Assembly (NCBI GenBank): GCA_000349905.1
Contig: KB722744.1
Span: 186,001 to 250,000 of the forward strand
Origin: Volvariella volvacea V23
Taxonomy: Eukaryota; Basidiomycota; Agaricomycetes; Agaricales; Pluteaceae
Direction of reading: 5' to 3'
DNA: 64,000 nt
Shown piece by piece: positions 38,562 through 50,579 of the stretch. The notes below the pieces were generated by a model. That model was given only the letters and a program-made list of their open reading frames with translations. It did not search any database and was not told where the DNA came from. The translations under genes and the position numbers were made by a program. The first letter of the stretch is position 1. Every line of letters starts with the position of its first letter.

Positions 38562-39920
38562 CCCACTGCAGGTGCTCAAAGCCAAGAGGACGAAAATCAG
38601 TCTGACGAGGGATACTTTCCGTGGTGTCGCGGCTGGCCCATGGCGCCACGAAACTATCTGTGTTCCCATCCAAACATGGCCTGTAAGTGAACTCGTATGG
38701 ATCAAGCGGTACTCAATCGGAACAACCTTCTCGGCATTTTTCACTTACCTTGTCCTTACCCTCATTTCAACAATTAAAACTTGAAGGTTCTGGCACTCAA
38801 ACCAATATAAGGAATCGGAGACACGCCTTATTCCGCCTAGCGAGCCCAACGGAGTACTCGTGCGTCTTCCGTCCAACTCTTTGATAGTCGGCGATAATGG
38901 CTATCAGAATTGCTACACCGAGCTGTGTCAGACTTGCCCATACTGAGATTATGTCAGTCTCGGTGTCTACGTACGTCAACGCCACATTTCATTGGCCTAA
39001 CTGGAAAAGTGGCAGGTATGTGAGAACTTCGGTGCATCTGCAAGGACAATTAGCTCGACCTCCAAGGACAAGGAAAGAATCTCACACACAATAATTGCGG
39101 ACATTACTTGGCCCGCAGAAGGGCAGAAATATGACAGCATGCCGATATTATATTAAGTGCGGCTGTTTTATCAGCCCAACTCTCACTTGGAAATAGTGAT
39201 CTGCGAAAGTATTTGGGAGTTGCGGCTCCAGAGACCATCATACACCGGACCGGACTTACCGAACAAATTCATTCTAGCCGTAGCGAGTTAGGGTTAGGCC
39301 CCAGATCTGTACTACAATCCAGTCCGTCTGCTTCAAGCTACTCATAGGCATATATTTGGTCTAAGACGCTACTAAAAATGGGCCCACGTATATTTCAGGG
39401 ATTGACAATGGACGCGAATTACGCTCGAGGTATGTGGTCGCCATGTTGAACATTTTGAAGGCCTGAAGCAACTTGTGGGTGCGCTTCGCGGTGCTACTAC
39501 AGGCGAGTAACACTTTAATATAGATCCTGAGTGATGATCGACAGTGCTAGCGGCTTTGATTGATGTCACAATAATATGGGCCGCGAATTTCATGTAAATT
39601 AACCAAGTGTCAAAGAAAGCATTTGCTGGAAGGCTATCCGCGACAAAACGAGGTATCTAGTGAAGGAGGCTAATGAAATAATATATCATATGGTTATATG
39701 TAGATATCAGCGAGGTTCTATCCATGTTTACTGTGCTTCGTCATTATATATACACGTTAAAGAGGTGCCCCTCGGGGATATATCCGCTCGTTCACTTCAT
39801 CACTAAAAACGGAATAATTCAGCAAGCCGCCATGCTCGTCAAATACTAAGCACACGAAATAGGAAGGGGGGTACTCACGATGTTCCAGCGATACCCCAAG
39901 GCGTAACAGCTTTATCCATA

Positions 39921-40046
39921 TTAAGTGATAACGCAGCCACCACCACTTGATCCGCCATTTCCTTCCTTATCTGTAGGAACATCGTTGAATATTTTGGCGA
40001 GTTCTTCATTGCTGAACACTGTAGGTAGTTTTAAAAAGAAGTCCAT
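39921..40046 (-). CDS. CaaX mating-pheromone precursor B
   Basis: A single-exon gene for 41 aa, the same length as precursor A. It starts MDFFLKLPTVFSNEELAKIF, continues NDVPTDKEG, has a Gly/Ser tail (NGGSSGGG) and ends in CaaX CVIT. The conserved residues are MDFF, the P-T pair, EE, KIF, D-x-P, D-x-EG and C-V-I. The variable residues lie in the tail just before the Cys (SGGGN against SSGGG), the part expected in the mature lipopeptide, so the two may have different receptor specificity. The open frame extends 5' beyond the ATG, but homology with A fixes the start at MDFF. A TATAAGAG box lies ~96 bp upstream. Confidence 0.85.
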   Translation of the reverse strand: MDFFLKLPTVFSNEELAKIFNDVPTDKEGNGGSSGGGCVIT

Positions 40047-40141
40047 TTGGTTTGTCAAGGGTGGTGAGACGTAGTGTCGATTCTGTTTTGACTGAGAACT
40101 GAAGGATGTCAAGCGGGAATGAGTATCTCTGCGCTTTTGGG

Positions 40142-40149
40142 CTCTTATA
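40142..40149 (-). promoter_or_regulatory. TATA box of pheromone gene B
   Basis: TATAAGAG on the minus strand, ~96 bp 5' of the ATG at 40046, at the matching place to the TATA box of gene A. Confidence 0.65.
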
Positions 40150-40665
40150 CCCACCGAAGGTGCCCAAATATAAGCAACCGAAGACTAGTTTTGTAGTGGA
40201 TACTTGTCCTGACTCCGAAAGTGGCCCTCGACACCACACGACTGGGGCTGTCATCCATACACGGTCTGTCGATGAACCCGTATGAAACGCGCTTAAAGTA
40301 ACCTTACAATCTTTCGACTTACGTTCTCTTCACCCTCAAGGATTTGGCATTCGAGTCAATATAAAGAACCGGAGATGTGTCTATTTCCGCCCAAATATCC
40401 AACAGATTACGCATATACTTTCTGTTCATCCCTATGTTGGTCTCCTAGAATGTCTATAACTCTTACACCGAGCTGTGACAGAATTTGCCTATACGAAGGG
40501 TATGTCAGTGCCAGTGTCTATGAATGTCAGCACCCTACCACATAAATGTGCCTTGGAACAGCGGAAAGTATATGACAAATCAGGTACACCCACAAGAACA
40601 ATTAATCCAACCTCAAAGAACAAGAAAAGAAGTTCAAGCACAATGATTAGACATGGCTTGATCGA

Positions 40666-41604
40666 AAATCACGGCATGCCAGTAGTCTGTCATTGAGGAG
40701 GGTGTTTCATTAGTCCAATCTTAGCCTAAAAACAATGCACCGCTCGGGAACGGACAAGACTATATACTGTATGAACTAGCTCAACATTCCTGGCTGTATG
40801 TGCTAAACAAGCCCAAAAGCTGAGTTCTCTCTTTCACACTATGGCGAAGGAACGGGAGAGGGGAAGCTAAGATCTTATTTGTAAGTCCGAGATATTTATC
40901 TAAAATAACTGCATTCGTGATACTATTGTTGATGGCATCACCGATGCTAAAACTTGTACACCGAACACTCCCTAATCACCTCAGATTTCAACTATCACAC
41001 CTTGTACACTTTGTAGACATCCAAGAACTTGTTATTCCATCTCTAGCCAGGAGTAACTGATTTGTCGGAAAGCATTGGCTGTGGGCGACAAATGGTATTG
41101 AGAGTGAACGAAGTGTTTGGACCGGGGCAAGTGAACTATAATGATGCTGTCGAGAGATGTGAATGAAAAAACGTATTGTGTGGGCCTGTTGTCGTACCTC
41201 CTTCAGTGAGTGCTCTTAGGGAGGGATAATCCGGCGATGAGAGATTCCCCTATTTAAAAGTTCCTAATAAGACATAAATAAATCAATAACCAATGCGTTG
41301 ATCTCCTGGTATACAGTGATTACAGCAGTTGTTGCATCTTGTTCTGGGTATAATGTGCTGCCTGTTACACCGTAATACGACCAATGCATTCAGAAGAGCT
41401 CAAATTATCGTTGCTTTATCCTGTCACGTGTCAATCAGATGTCCCAGCAGTGGCACATCAGTGTTTCCTTTCACTATCTTTGCCTCAATCAAGCTTACCT
41501 CATGGGTTCATTGCGTCTTTGTATTTAGTCAAACAACAAGGCAGGTTGCTATTTAAGTTCAAGTAAATTCAAAATATTCTCCAACTCGAGTTCACTCACT
41601 AACG
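40666..41604. other. 0.9 kb AT-rich spacer
   Basis: Short unrelated frames only (for example 41,329-41,566). It could hold the decayed N-terminal part of the kinase relic that follows, but no homology was recognised. Confidence 0.4.
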
Positions 41605-42919
41605 CCTTCTGGAACGGAGTATCTGGTGAAGGAAGCGTGGTGGTACATCGAGAGAGAAAGAGAAATCAAGTGGCTCAAGCTTGCACGTGAGATGCAATGT
41701 CGTGGTGTGGCAAGGATGTTAGCATATGAAGAAGGGCCACTTGTCTCCGATCTAAGGAGGATGGTTTGCAAGGATGAGAACTTTCAAGATCGACAATGGT
41801 CACATATCATATTGGAGGTTTCGAGGTTTACGGACGGAACGTTGGTCGTTTTAAAAGTCTCATATGCTTCGTGGGTGCTTTTCACGATGCCATTGCTGGT
41901 TAGTTCTTTCCTTTCTTCTCTCTACACACGCTGGAGTTATTCATGATCTTGTAGGTCACCTCGACCTTTGGCGTGCCGGAATCCTTCATCGAGGTGTCAA
42001 TGCTAATAACATACTCCTTGGCCCTAAGGATGTGGAGAAAAGGCAATGAGGAATATTGATTGATTTGGATCTCGCAATATCGACTGCTAGGCAGGGTAGT
42101 CTGGCTGTAGTAGATTACTGTATGGTCCGCGTCATCACCCTCACCTAAGTACTTGTGACTGACGCCCAAATATAGGGCACCCGTACATTCCAAGGCTTGC
42201 ACTTCCTCAGGGGAGCAGATGACACCGCCCCCAATTTTATAATTCCTACAAGTGGCATGCAACTAGATGTTGCCGAATTGTTTGAAGAGGCCTTAGCTGC
42301 CGCACAAGAGAAGCCTCAAGACAATGCACCGCCTGCCTACTGTCACCTTGACGACTTGGAATCCTTTTATTATGCGTTTGCATGGATAATGTTTACATAC
42401 AAGGACATCGGAGAGCAGAAGGCAGAGGTGCCCGTCTTTATTGAGGGTTGGGAAAGTTTGGATAGGAAGACGGCGTATCTCACGAAGTCAAACTACTTGA
42501 GCATCCCGAAACTCAATGCAGCGGAATCGCCTATATCTCCTGTATTCAGGCCCTTGTTCCTACTGCTCTACTTTCTGCACAATGTGGTTCACTGGCTCTG
42601 CTCACAGAAGAGGCACGAAGCAAGGCTAGGATCCCCAGTTGCAACGCTCTGCCTTGATGCTAAGGCACATTACAATACGGTTTTGAGATTATTTGACAAA
42701 ATTATGCAGCTCCTGAAGCAATCACCTGCGGTGGCTGTATCCCGTAAACGGCCACCAGGTGCTGTACAAGATGGAGAGCCCTCAGAATGTCTGGCAGAGG
42801 ATGCTCCAAGGCGCACAAAGAAAATTAGGAGCAGCTCCCGTGTGCATGTGCGCTCCGGTGGCAATCCGGACTCGGCATCTGCCTCGACTTATGATCAATC
42901 TCAGTCCGCTCAACTTTGA
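41605..42919 (+). pseudogene. Degenerate FunK1-type fungal protein kinase
   Basis: Blocks typical of the FunK1 family occur in order: EYLVKEAWWYIEREREIKWL, then WSHIILEV, GRFKSLICFVGAFHDAIAGH, LDLWRAGILHRGVNANNILL (catalytic loop), GILIDLDLAI, and a C-lobe from 42,173 with AYCHLDDLESFYYAFAWIMF and KRHEARLGSP. Three lesions are visible. An imperfect 8-bp tandem duplication near 41,814-41,829 (gaggtttc/gaggttta) shifts the frame. The catalytic HRD is HRG. An in-frame TGA at 42047-42049 sits where ...EKRQ[stop]GILIDLD is expected. The last 240-codon frame is still open and ends in a basic, Ser-rich tail. An N-lobe is not evident. Most likely a pseudogene; a truncated product from the C-lobe cannot be excluded. 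Confidence 0.7.
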
Positions 42920-43678
42920 AATAAATAATTCAATGTACTGTTCCGTCCCAACAATAGTCAGGACAGTTCTATGGGCCTTGGCATCCTAAGGTACTATGAA
43001 ATATGCCCCATAATATGACTAGCTACTCAGCAATTCATCGTCTATTGAGGCTTATATCTACAAACTTACACTTTCTCTAAATTAGTTGAGGGTTTTGCAT
43101 CATGTGTCCTTTGTTTTCAAGCTCGTATTGATCAATTGGGATTTATTTAGACGGGTTTCTCTCACTGCGCTGACACACCCCTTTTGTATTGTATTGGATG
43201 TATTACAGGACAACAACTCAAATGTATATCAGATGCTCAAGCTCCATGATATGGTGTTGGATGTTTGCCCGTGTGTTTAAGCTTCCAGTAAAATAGCATC
43301 TATGCTACTGTGGATTTGGAGGTCGAGGGTGCGTAAGGTGTCTCTCACATAGGAGCCCACTGAAGTCATCATCAATCATCTCGCGGGGGGCAGTGAATCG
43401 CTTGAGAGCCGTAGTCTTGTCTCCCGTGCCTTCACCCCAACGGCGCCTCTTTTACCGTTTCACCTAGTAGGTATAGGTTCACTAGTTTCAAGCATAACGC
43501 TCAGGACAAATAGGGAAAAGGTCTTCTCTATCAGCTGCGAGGAGTTGTTAATTAAAACCTCGTGCTAGCTCGTCAAATCCAATGGCTAAACTTATGGATG
43601 TGATAAATGCTACACATGCATGGATGAGAACGTTGCTACATTGAGTTGACCACGCTAAATAAAGTAGTAGCTATGGTC
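42920..43678. other. Spacer between kinase relic and HAM1
   Basis: AT-rich, with no credible coding frame. Confidence 0.5.
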
Positions 43679-44525
43679 TTATCCGTGATATTGTTCGGAA
43701 AGGTAGCGTCTCAATTTATCCAGAGCCCGGTATCGGTGCGAAATGGTATTTTTGAGGTCGGGCGCCATCTCCGCATACCTGATCGCACAATGAGCTTTTT
43801 AATATTTCGAGAGAGGAGGTTGGACGTACGTCTGATCGAATCCATTTGGTTGAAACACTGCATCCCATCCAAACACTTTTGGTCCTCGGGCGGGGACAAT
43901 TGTGCCGTCAGTTCTGCCCTCGAAGATCACTGGATCTGAATCTATCCAAGATACCGGATTAGCTTGCTTAGTGGTTCACCGGAAAAAAGTACTTACTTGG
44001 GCCAGCTGAGTATGCAAAGGTACACAATGCCCATGCATCTTTGTTTGGGAATCCAGCGAGCATAGCGTTCAAACCTTCGTGACCTATCCCGACCATGAAG
44101 TGTTTGATGTAGGGGCCTGGCAGCCCGTTGAGTGCGGCATAGCAGAGTGCAGTGTCTTCGGTAATGACTGGTCCGCCAACCTGCAAATATTTGTATTAGA
44201 TAGCTGCAACATATTGATCGAAGCACCTCTTACAAGTTCTGCGGCACGTTTGCACTTGGCACGCGCTACTTCTTGAGTTGTTCCTTGAAGCTCAGGTACT
44301 GATCACGACAGAGGTCGAAGCATTGTAGATCAGATCAAATCAATTCCTAGTAGGAGCTGCACTTACTGTCTAAGTCCCGGGATTCTATTTCGATTGGATT
44401 ATCTCCGCTCTCTAAGATTGCTTTCACTTCCCGCAGTTTGTTGGCATTTCCAGTAACGAAGACTTTGTGCATATTAGTTTCTACCCCACATTCGAGTAGG
44501 TAATTTGCTCACCTAGTTTTGTCAT
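43679..44525 (-). CDS. HAM1: Inosine triphosphate pyrophosphatase
   Basis: Six exons (44525-44513, 44462-44367, 44298-44234, 44180-43997, 43941-43830, 43778-43679) give 189 aa, the usual size. Motifs: [20 protein letters not shown] (nucleotide-binding start), then [90 protein letters not shown] and the terminal HRYRALDKL. The enzyme hydrolyses ITP, dITP and XTP to monophosphates and keeps deaminated purines out of nucleic acids, in the cytosol. The first exon is only 13 nt of coding sequence. Divergent from SMC5. Confidence 0.95.
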
Positions 44526-44886
44526 GCTTGAGATGCTAAAAGATTGGCGTATGTATAACGAATGGTGCTTGCTGATGAACGAGAGGGATAAAGTCGATTG
44601 AGAATGCCTGGGATTTATTAGTTCCGCATATGCGTTCGAGTCATAATCAGGCTGTGTCAGCTTCCGGTGGTGCAGGAAAAATAGGGCGTAGATTGACCTA
44701 TCAAGTAGGTGGTTTATAATCCAACTTTATAGCCGATGTCGTCGTCCTCGGTAGGATTGATGCAGTTGCGAATCCCAAGATCTTAGGGTGTTGGGTGACT
44801 GGCTCTGACGCGGTCCGCCAGCCCGTGACAAAGTCACTAATTATCGCGTTACGTCACGCGTGCGCGTCTCTTCGCCATTGACGACC
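44526..44886. promoter_or_regulatory. Shared divergent promoter HAM1 / SMC5
   Basis: About 360 bp between two genome-maintenance genes. No specific site was identified with confidence. Confidence 0.4.
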
Positions 44887-47800
44887 ATGGCAGGTGCAGC
44901 CCCTCAATCTTCTGATAGCGAAGCCAGTGGCTCAAGAGTCAAAGTTAAGCTTGAGAAGGTCAAACAAGAGAAGGTCAAGCAAGAAAAGGGGAGAGTGGAC
45001 AAGGGAAAACAACGAGCACAAGAAGATGACTCTGAGGATGAAGGCAATCCGTATGAGGACGAGGAGGAAGAGGTGGATGAAGAACCTCGCAATGCTGTGA
45101 ATGAGGAGGAAGGCGAAGAGGATGAAGGTGAAGATGATGACGAAGTCGGGTCTCCACATGGAAATAAGCGCGCGCGGGTCAACGGTGACGGGGACTCGCG
45201 TCCAACTGCAGGACTCGCGGTTAAAGTGCGACTCAGGACACTACCACGAGACACAGACGGGTATGTTTTGTTTTTTGAATCTAGACTGATAATTCACCAC
45301 TGCCTAAGATTCCTACCCGGTTCTATTGTCCGGATGCAACTCAAGAATTTTGTAACATACGACTATGTCCAATTCCGCCCCGGTCCATATTTGAATATGA
45401 TAGTCGGACCTAATGGTACTGGAAAGAGTAGTATTGCATGTGCGATTGCTATTGGTCTGAATTGGCCGCCCAATGTTAGTCCTTCAATTCTACCCCTGTC
45501 TGGACACGGCAGTCTCACCCGGAGAGTTAGATCCTTGGTCGTGCTACAGAATTACGCCACTATGTCAAATTCGATTCACAGTCCGGCTATATTGAAATAG
45601 AACTGAAAGGGCGTCATGGAAAGCCTAATCTCATAATTCGGCGAACGCTCAACGCATCTTCCAATAGCTCAAATTTCACTTTAAACGGCCAATCTGCTAC
45701 GGGAAAGGAAATTGCAGCAAAAATGGCCGATTTGAATGTCCAAGTCGGAAATCTATGGTACGATGAATGCGCTACCGCGAGGTTTGAATGCTAACAGCAC
45801 ACAGTTCCTTCCTTCCCCAGGACAAAGTCTCGGAATTCGCCTCCATGTCGCCTCAACAGTTATTGCGAGAAACTGAACGTGCTGCGGGTGATGAAAAATT
45901 GACGTTCTGGCACGATACCCTAATCGCTTCCGGCAAGGAATTCAAGGAGCTGCAGGATGTACGCCGTCATTCGTCACGATGAGGATCTTGCTGACCACCC
46001 AATAGAATATAAAAACCATTGAAAAAGAGAAGGCGCAGAAGCAGCTGCGTAACGATGGCATCGAGAACGAAGTTTTGCGATACAATGAGCGCAAGAAAAT
46101 CGAGCATGAGGTACATTTCTGCGTCTTTCTTGTTCTTCCTAGTTTTTCACCAGCCCATCTTCAGATCGCGCTACTGGAGCTATTGATTCCAGTAGAGGCA
46201 TATCGTAAAATGCACAAGCAATACCTTGCACTCAAGGTCAAACAACGTGCGCTCCATAGCAAAGTTAACAAACTTAAGGAGAAAAATCGACCAGCTCACG
46301 ATTTGCTTGCGTATGTACCGCGCTTACCGATGCCATGCTTACCTCACGTCATTGCAGCAAGATGAGCCAGCAACTGAAGGAGCGCGAAAAGGCTCGTGAC
46401 GCATCCAAGATTGCAACACAAGAGAAATTCAAAAGGATGCAGGATAAATGGAAACAGAACGATGATCTAGTAAGCCTCTACATCAAGATCCGACGCTGAA
46501 TGGTATAGAAACTTTAATCCCATAGGCCTCGAAGGCAGACGACCTGAGTGAAAGGTTGGAACAGTTGAAGACTCAAGAAAAGGACCGGGCAAGGAAGATA
46601 AAAAATCATGAAAACGAGATTAAGAAGCTCGAGGAAGATTTAGCCAAGCCGCTCGAGGTTGAAGATATGGATGCCCTCAATGCCGAGGCAGTAAGTTTCA
46701 GATCTGATAGTCTATTCATGTGCCCCTAACGCGATTCTTGCAGAGGAAACTGAATACCGAACGCGGTGAACTCACGACCCGCCGCGGTTCAGTGGAGGAT
46801 AAGCTGAGGGCAAATGCCGATAGGAAGGCACCGCTACTGTTGAGGGTGACCAATGGACAGAACGAGTAGGTTACATCTGACGCTAATAAATCCGGGTTCC
46901 TAATAAATCATCGCTTTAGGCTTAGGAGATATGATGATATCGAGAACGTCAAACTAAAGAATCTGGAACAAATCGATAGGGATACCCATGATGCCGTTAT
47001 CTGGCTACGAAAGAACAAGGACAAGTTTAGGATGCCTATATTGGAACCTCCGATTCTATCAGTGACTGTCCCGAACGAACGATTCGCAGATACCATCGAA
47101 GGGTGCTTTAATTTCGTTCAACTCAAGGCAGGCCTCTTATTTCCCTGCTTTATCTATCTCCGTGCTAAATAATTGATTTAGACCTTTGTTGCCCAATGTC
47201 AAGAGGACCTTGACACTCTGAACCATTACATTAACGACACAAACGCCCTTGGGAGAAAAACACAAATCTCATCGTGGTACCGTGTCCCAACGGATATTGT
47301 ACCGCCCCCGATGACTGAAGAGGAAGTGGGTTGGATTCCATGTTGTCTCTATTTGACGGGGTTGCTTACCCTCTTCTAGATGCAGAATCTCGGGTTCGAT
47401 GGCTATGCCTTGAACTTCATTGCATACCCGCAAGAAATGTATAACTATCTGACTAAAGAGCTCAACCTCCATCGCACAGTAAGTCCTTAGTTGCTTTCCC
47501 TTTTTGAGACATGAGCTGATAACGCCCACAAGGCTGTTTGTTTCAGTGGCAGAGTAGACACTAACGCTGCTATGCAAGCAATTTCCCGGGTTATCCCTGG
47601 TTTACCTAGTGGTGGCACGTTCATCAACGGTCGTGTCATCAACACTGTAACGAGGTCAAAATATGGAAAGAGAGCTGTGGGCAATATCACAAGGGATTTG
47701 CGACCCGCGAGGATCTTTGCCACATCGACCGGTAAGTCGATTTTCAGACTTTGGAGCTGAGCGCTAAAAGTATCCGTCTGCAGTCGATCCCAATGTGGTG

Positions 47801-49747
47801 GCCAGGGTTAATCAAGTGATTCAGGAAGCTCAACAAGAATTGGCTTTGTTGCAAGAGGAGCGTGAGCAACTTGACTCTGAGCATAATGTCCTCGTTCAGG
47901 AAGATAGGAAGTTTGTAACAAAACAAGTGAGTACAGATACCCTTACTGTGGGGGCACTGCCAATGACCGCCGTCATAATAGGATCAATTAAAGAAGCGGA
48001 AGGACGCAGTGCAGAGAGCTATTAGCGACCGCGCAAAGATGCAGTCTAGATTAAGTAGGTACCTTTTATCGAAAATGGACATCCCAGTTCTCAACTCGTT
48101 TTGCCTAAAAGCACGAGTACAGGCCGCGCTGAAAACTGAGTTGAACGCTCCATCTGTCGATGAAGAAAGGGCAAAATTGAGACGTGAGCTGCTTGCTGTT
48201 GCCAAGAAACGCGCCGACATCTCGAGGAGCTATGTGGTGAGTAACCCCTCTGTTTTTGTGTGTACGATGATTATTCAACCATTATATATTTTAGAAACTC
48301 GCTCGGGCGGTCATTGACGAACAGGCTGAAGCCACTCGTGTCGGACTGGACCACCTTCAAATCCAAGCCAATAAAGCTGCCCTTGAAGATCTATGTAATC
48401 GCAAAGACGATAAATTCCAAAAGGCCATTGAGGAATTCAACCGAGGTTTGTCCCTTCCATAGGTCATTGTTCTTAACGGAGTTAGCCTAATATTTTTGCC
48501 GTTTTCAGTGAACGACGAATTTGAAGAGGTCAAGACTAAATCTAAAGCATTACTCGACAGCACACGTACACTGATACGTAACGCACCAGAAGATATTAGA
48601 GAGGCGTATCAAGCGATTGAAGGCCCTCGAAGTGAATATGAGCAAAGGCTTACGACTGCGGAGAAGAATGGCACAACGCCTCCTTCGACGGAGGGGATAG
48701 ATACCCGTACAGTGGAGGAGTTGGAGACGGAGTTGGACAACTTGAAGGCAAGGCTGGAGTTGAATACCAGTTCTAATGCGGGTATTGTGGAGCAATATGA
48801 AAAGAGAAAGCAAGAGGTGCGTCAAGCTGTCCTCTCGTGGAATTCAGCTGATAGCATTTTGATGTTCTGTGTGGCATGTAGATTGAGGAGCTTGCTCAAC
48901 AAATTGAGAACAAGACAGCCAAAGCAGAAAAACTTGAGCGAACAATTACAAAAACAAGAGTACGTACACTGGGTGGAATCTCAACTTTGAACCTGTTCGT
49001 TGATGGTGCGGATTTAGGGTCTCTGGCAACCGGCGTTGGAACGGTTGGTCAGCAGCATCGGAGAAAAATTCTCCGCTGCTTTTGATCGTGAGTCCCTGTG
49101 CATGCCATTACGAGTTGATGATGTTTATGACATGACTAGGGATTGGATGTGCGGGAGAGATCCGCATCAGTGAGAACGAAGATTACGAGAAGTGGGCTAT
49201 CGACATTCTCGTCAAGTTCCGAGATAGCGAGAAACTCCAACTCTTGACTGGCCAGAGACAATCTGGAGGGGTGTGTATCCACCATCTATCCTCCTCGTGC
49301 ATCACCTGATCATTCATCAAAATTTAGGAACGCTCTTTGACAACGATTCTTTACCTCATGAGTTTAACTGAGGAAGCCCGAACTCCATTCTCGCTCGTCG
49401 ACGAAATCAACCAAGTACGTCTCTCTATCTCCCTACATACAGGCTCCGTTATCAACTCCGCTCGTTCCGTAACTCCCTTCCTTCTTCCTTCCATTTTTAC
49501 TTAGGGCATGGATCAACGCGCCGAACGTAACGTCCACAACAACATGGTCGAAGTAACTTGCAAGCCCGATAGTGCACAATACTTCCTCATCACACCTAAA
49601 TTGCTACCGGACCTGAGGTACCACGAGAGAATGAAAATTCTCTGCGTCAACAACGGGGAGTGGTTGCCAGAGGAGAACAACATTGGTAACATGATGAATA
49701 TGATTGAAGGGTTCGTGAAGAAGAACCGCCCTCCATCGGCGTTGTAA
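44887..49747 (+). CDS. SMC5: Structural maintenance of chromosomes protein 5
   Basis: A gene of roughly twenty short exons. A Lys/Glu-rich acidic N-terminal extension (~120 aa) precedes [17 protein letters not shown] and Walker [19 protein letters not shown]. Next come [20 protein letters not shown], a long coiled coil, the hinge region (ASMC5-type [20 protein letters not shown] ... FDGYALNFI ... [16 protein letters not shown]), a second coiled coil, and the C-terminal head: [36 protein letters not shown] (ABC signature) and [14 protein letters not shown] (Walker B). It ends [15 protein letters not shown]. Smc5 pairs with Smc6 and the Nse proteins in DNA repair and replication-fork processing. 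I checked many, not all, exon joins; those checked stay in frame. Confidence 0.93.
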
Positions 49748-50579
49748 CTTTTCTACCTAACGAAACTCCGCGACGCACACACGCCTTTCGTTCTTCCTTT
49801 TCTTTTTATTTATTATATGTCTCTGGAGGCGGGCGTAATTCGGAAAGTTGCTTCTTAAGACGCCGGGAGGGACTGGAAGCATCGAGGCTTCAGGGCGTCT
49901 CCAACTCCCCTCAGGCTTCTCCCCACATTTCAATTACATCCTCCATTCCCAGTAACTGATTCTCCATTCATATACTGTACTATAGCGGAGTTTTGGATCA
50001 AGTGCGTCGCGAGCTCATGCAGGCTCGGACGCTGAATGGCCAAGTGACCCACGTTTGTATATATAGCAATTTTTTTCTCTCTTTTTGCTCGGTAGCCTTG
50101 CTCATCCCTGATCGTACTTACTTTAGTGCCCGGGTATCCCTAGGTTATTAATGCCTATAGTAACTTTGTATGGAAGTAATTATTGGAGTGAAACGTGTAC
50201 GACCGTTGTCCAGTTGCTGGGTTGATTTACATATGAGAGCCGCTAATTCTTGGATGCTTGGCCTACTCGGAGGATATGAGCATAAATCGAATATTAAAGG
50301 AATTTCATTCTTGTTTTATTTGCACAACACGCTCAAAGATATTCAAACACCGCGCTGCCCACGCCGGTGGCCGCATTCCAACGCGCACGCAAAGAATGAT
50401 GACCGCTCTGTTCTATGAATATCATCTTCGGACAAGACCAGAACCAGGCGCCCGTGGTCGCGGCCGTGCGCACCCCACAACGAATCCGAAACGAATCCTG
50501 AATCATAGCCTACAAACCGGTAACACATAAATTCACAGTCCACCGGCCAACCGTATCCACGATTCGCGCTAGCCCTCCT
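49748..50579. other. Intergenic, convergent 3' ends
   Basis: No supported gene. Short frames at 50,170-50,540 have no recognisable content. Confidence 0.5.

Larger units (their letters stand above)
38085..39105. repeat. Tandem duplication unit A (~1 kb, pheromone-bearing)
   Basis: Aligns by eye with 39695-40665 over almost its whole length: a 3' flank (tccctcggggtatacccgct against tcggggatatatccgct), the pheromone ORF, the TATA region, and a distal block around 38,790-39,100. Divergence is substantial, so the duplication is not recent. Borders are approximate. Confidence 0.75.
39695..40665. repeat. Tandem duplication unit B (~1 kb, pheromone-bearing)
   Basis: Direct-repeat partner of 38085-39105 in the same orientation. 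The pheromone ORF, the upstream TATA block and the distal block (40,330-40,650) correspond in order. About 600 bp of unrelated DNA separates the units. Confidence 0.75.
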
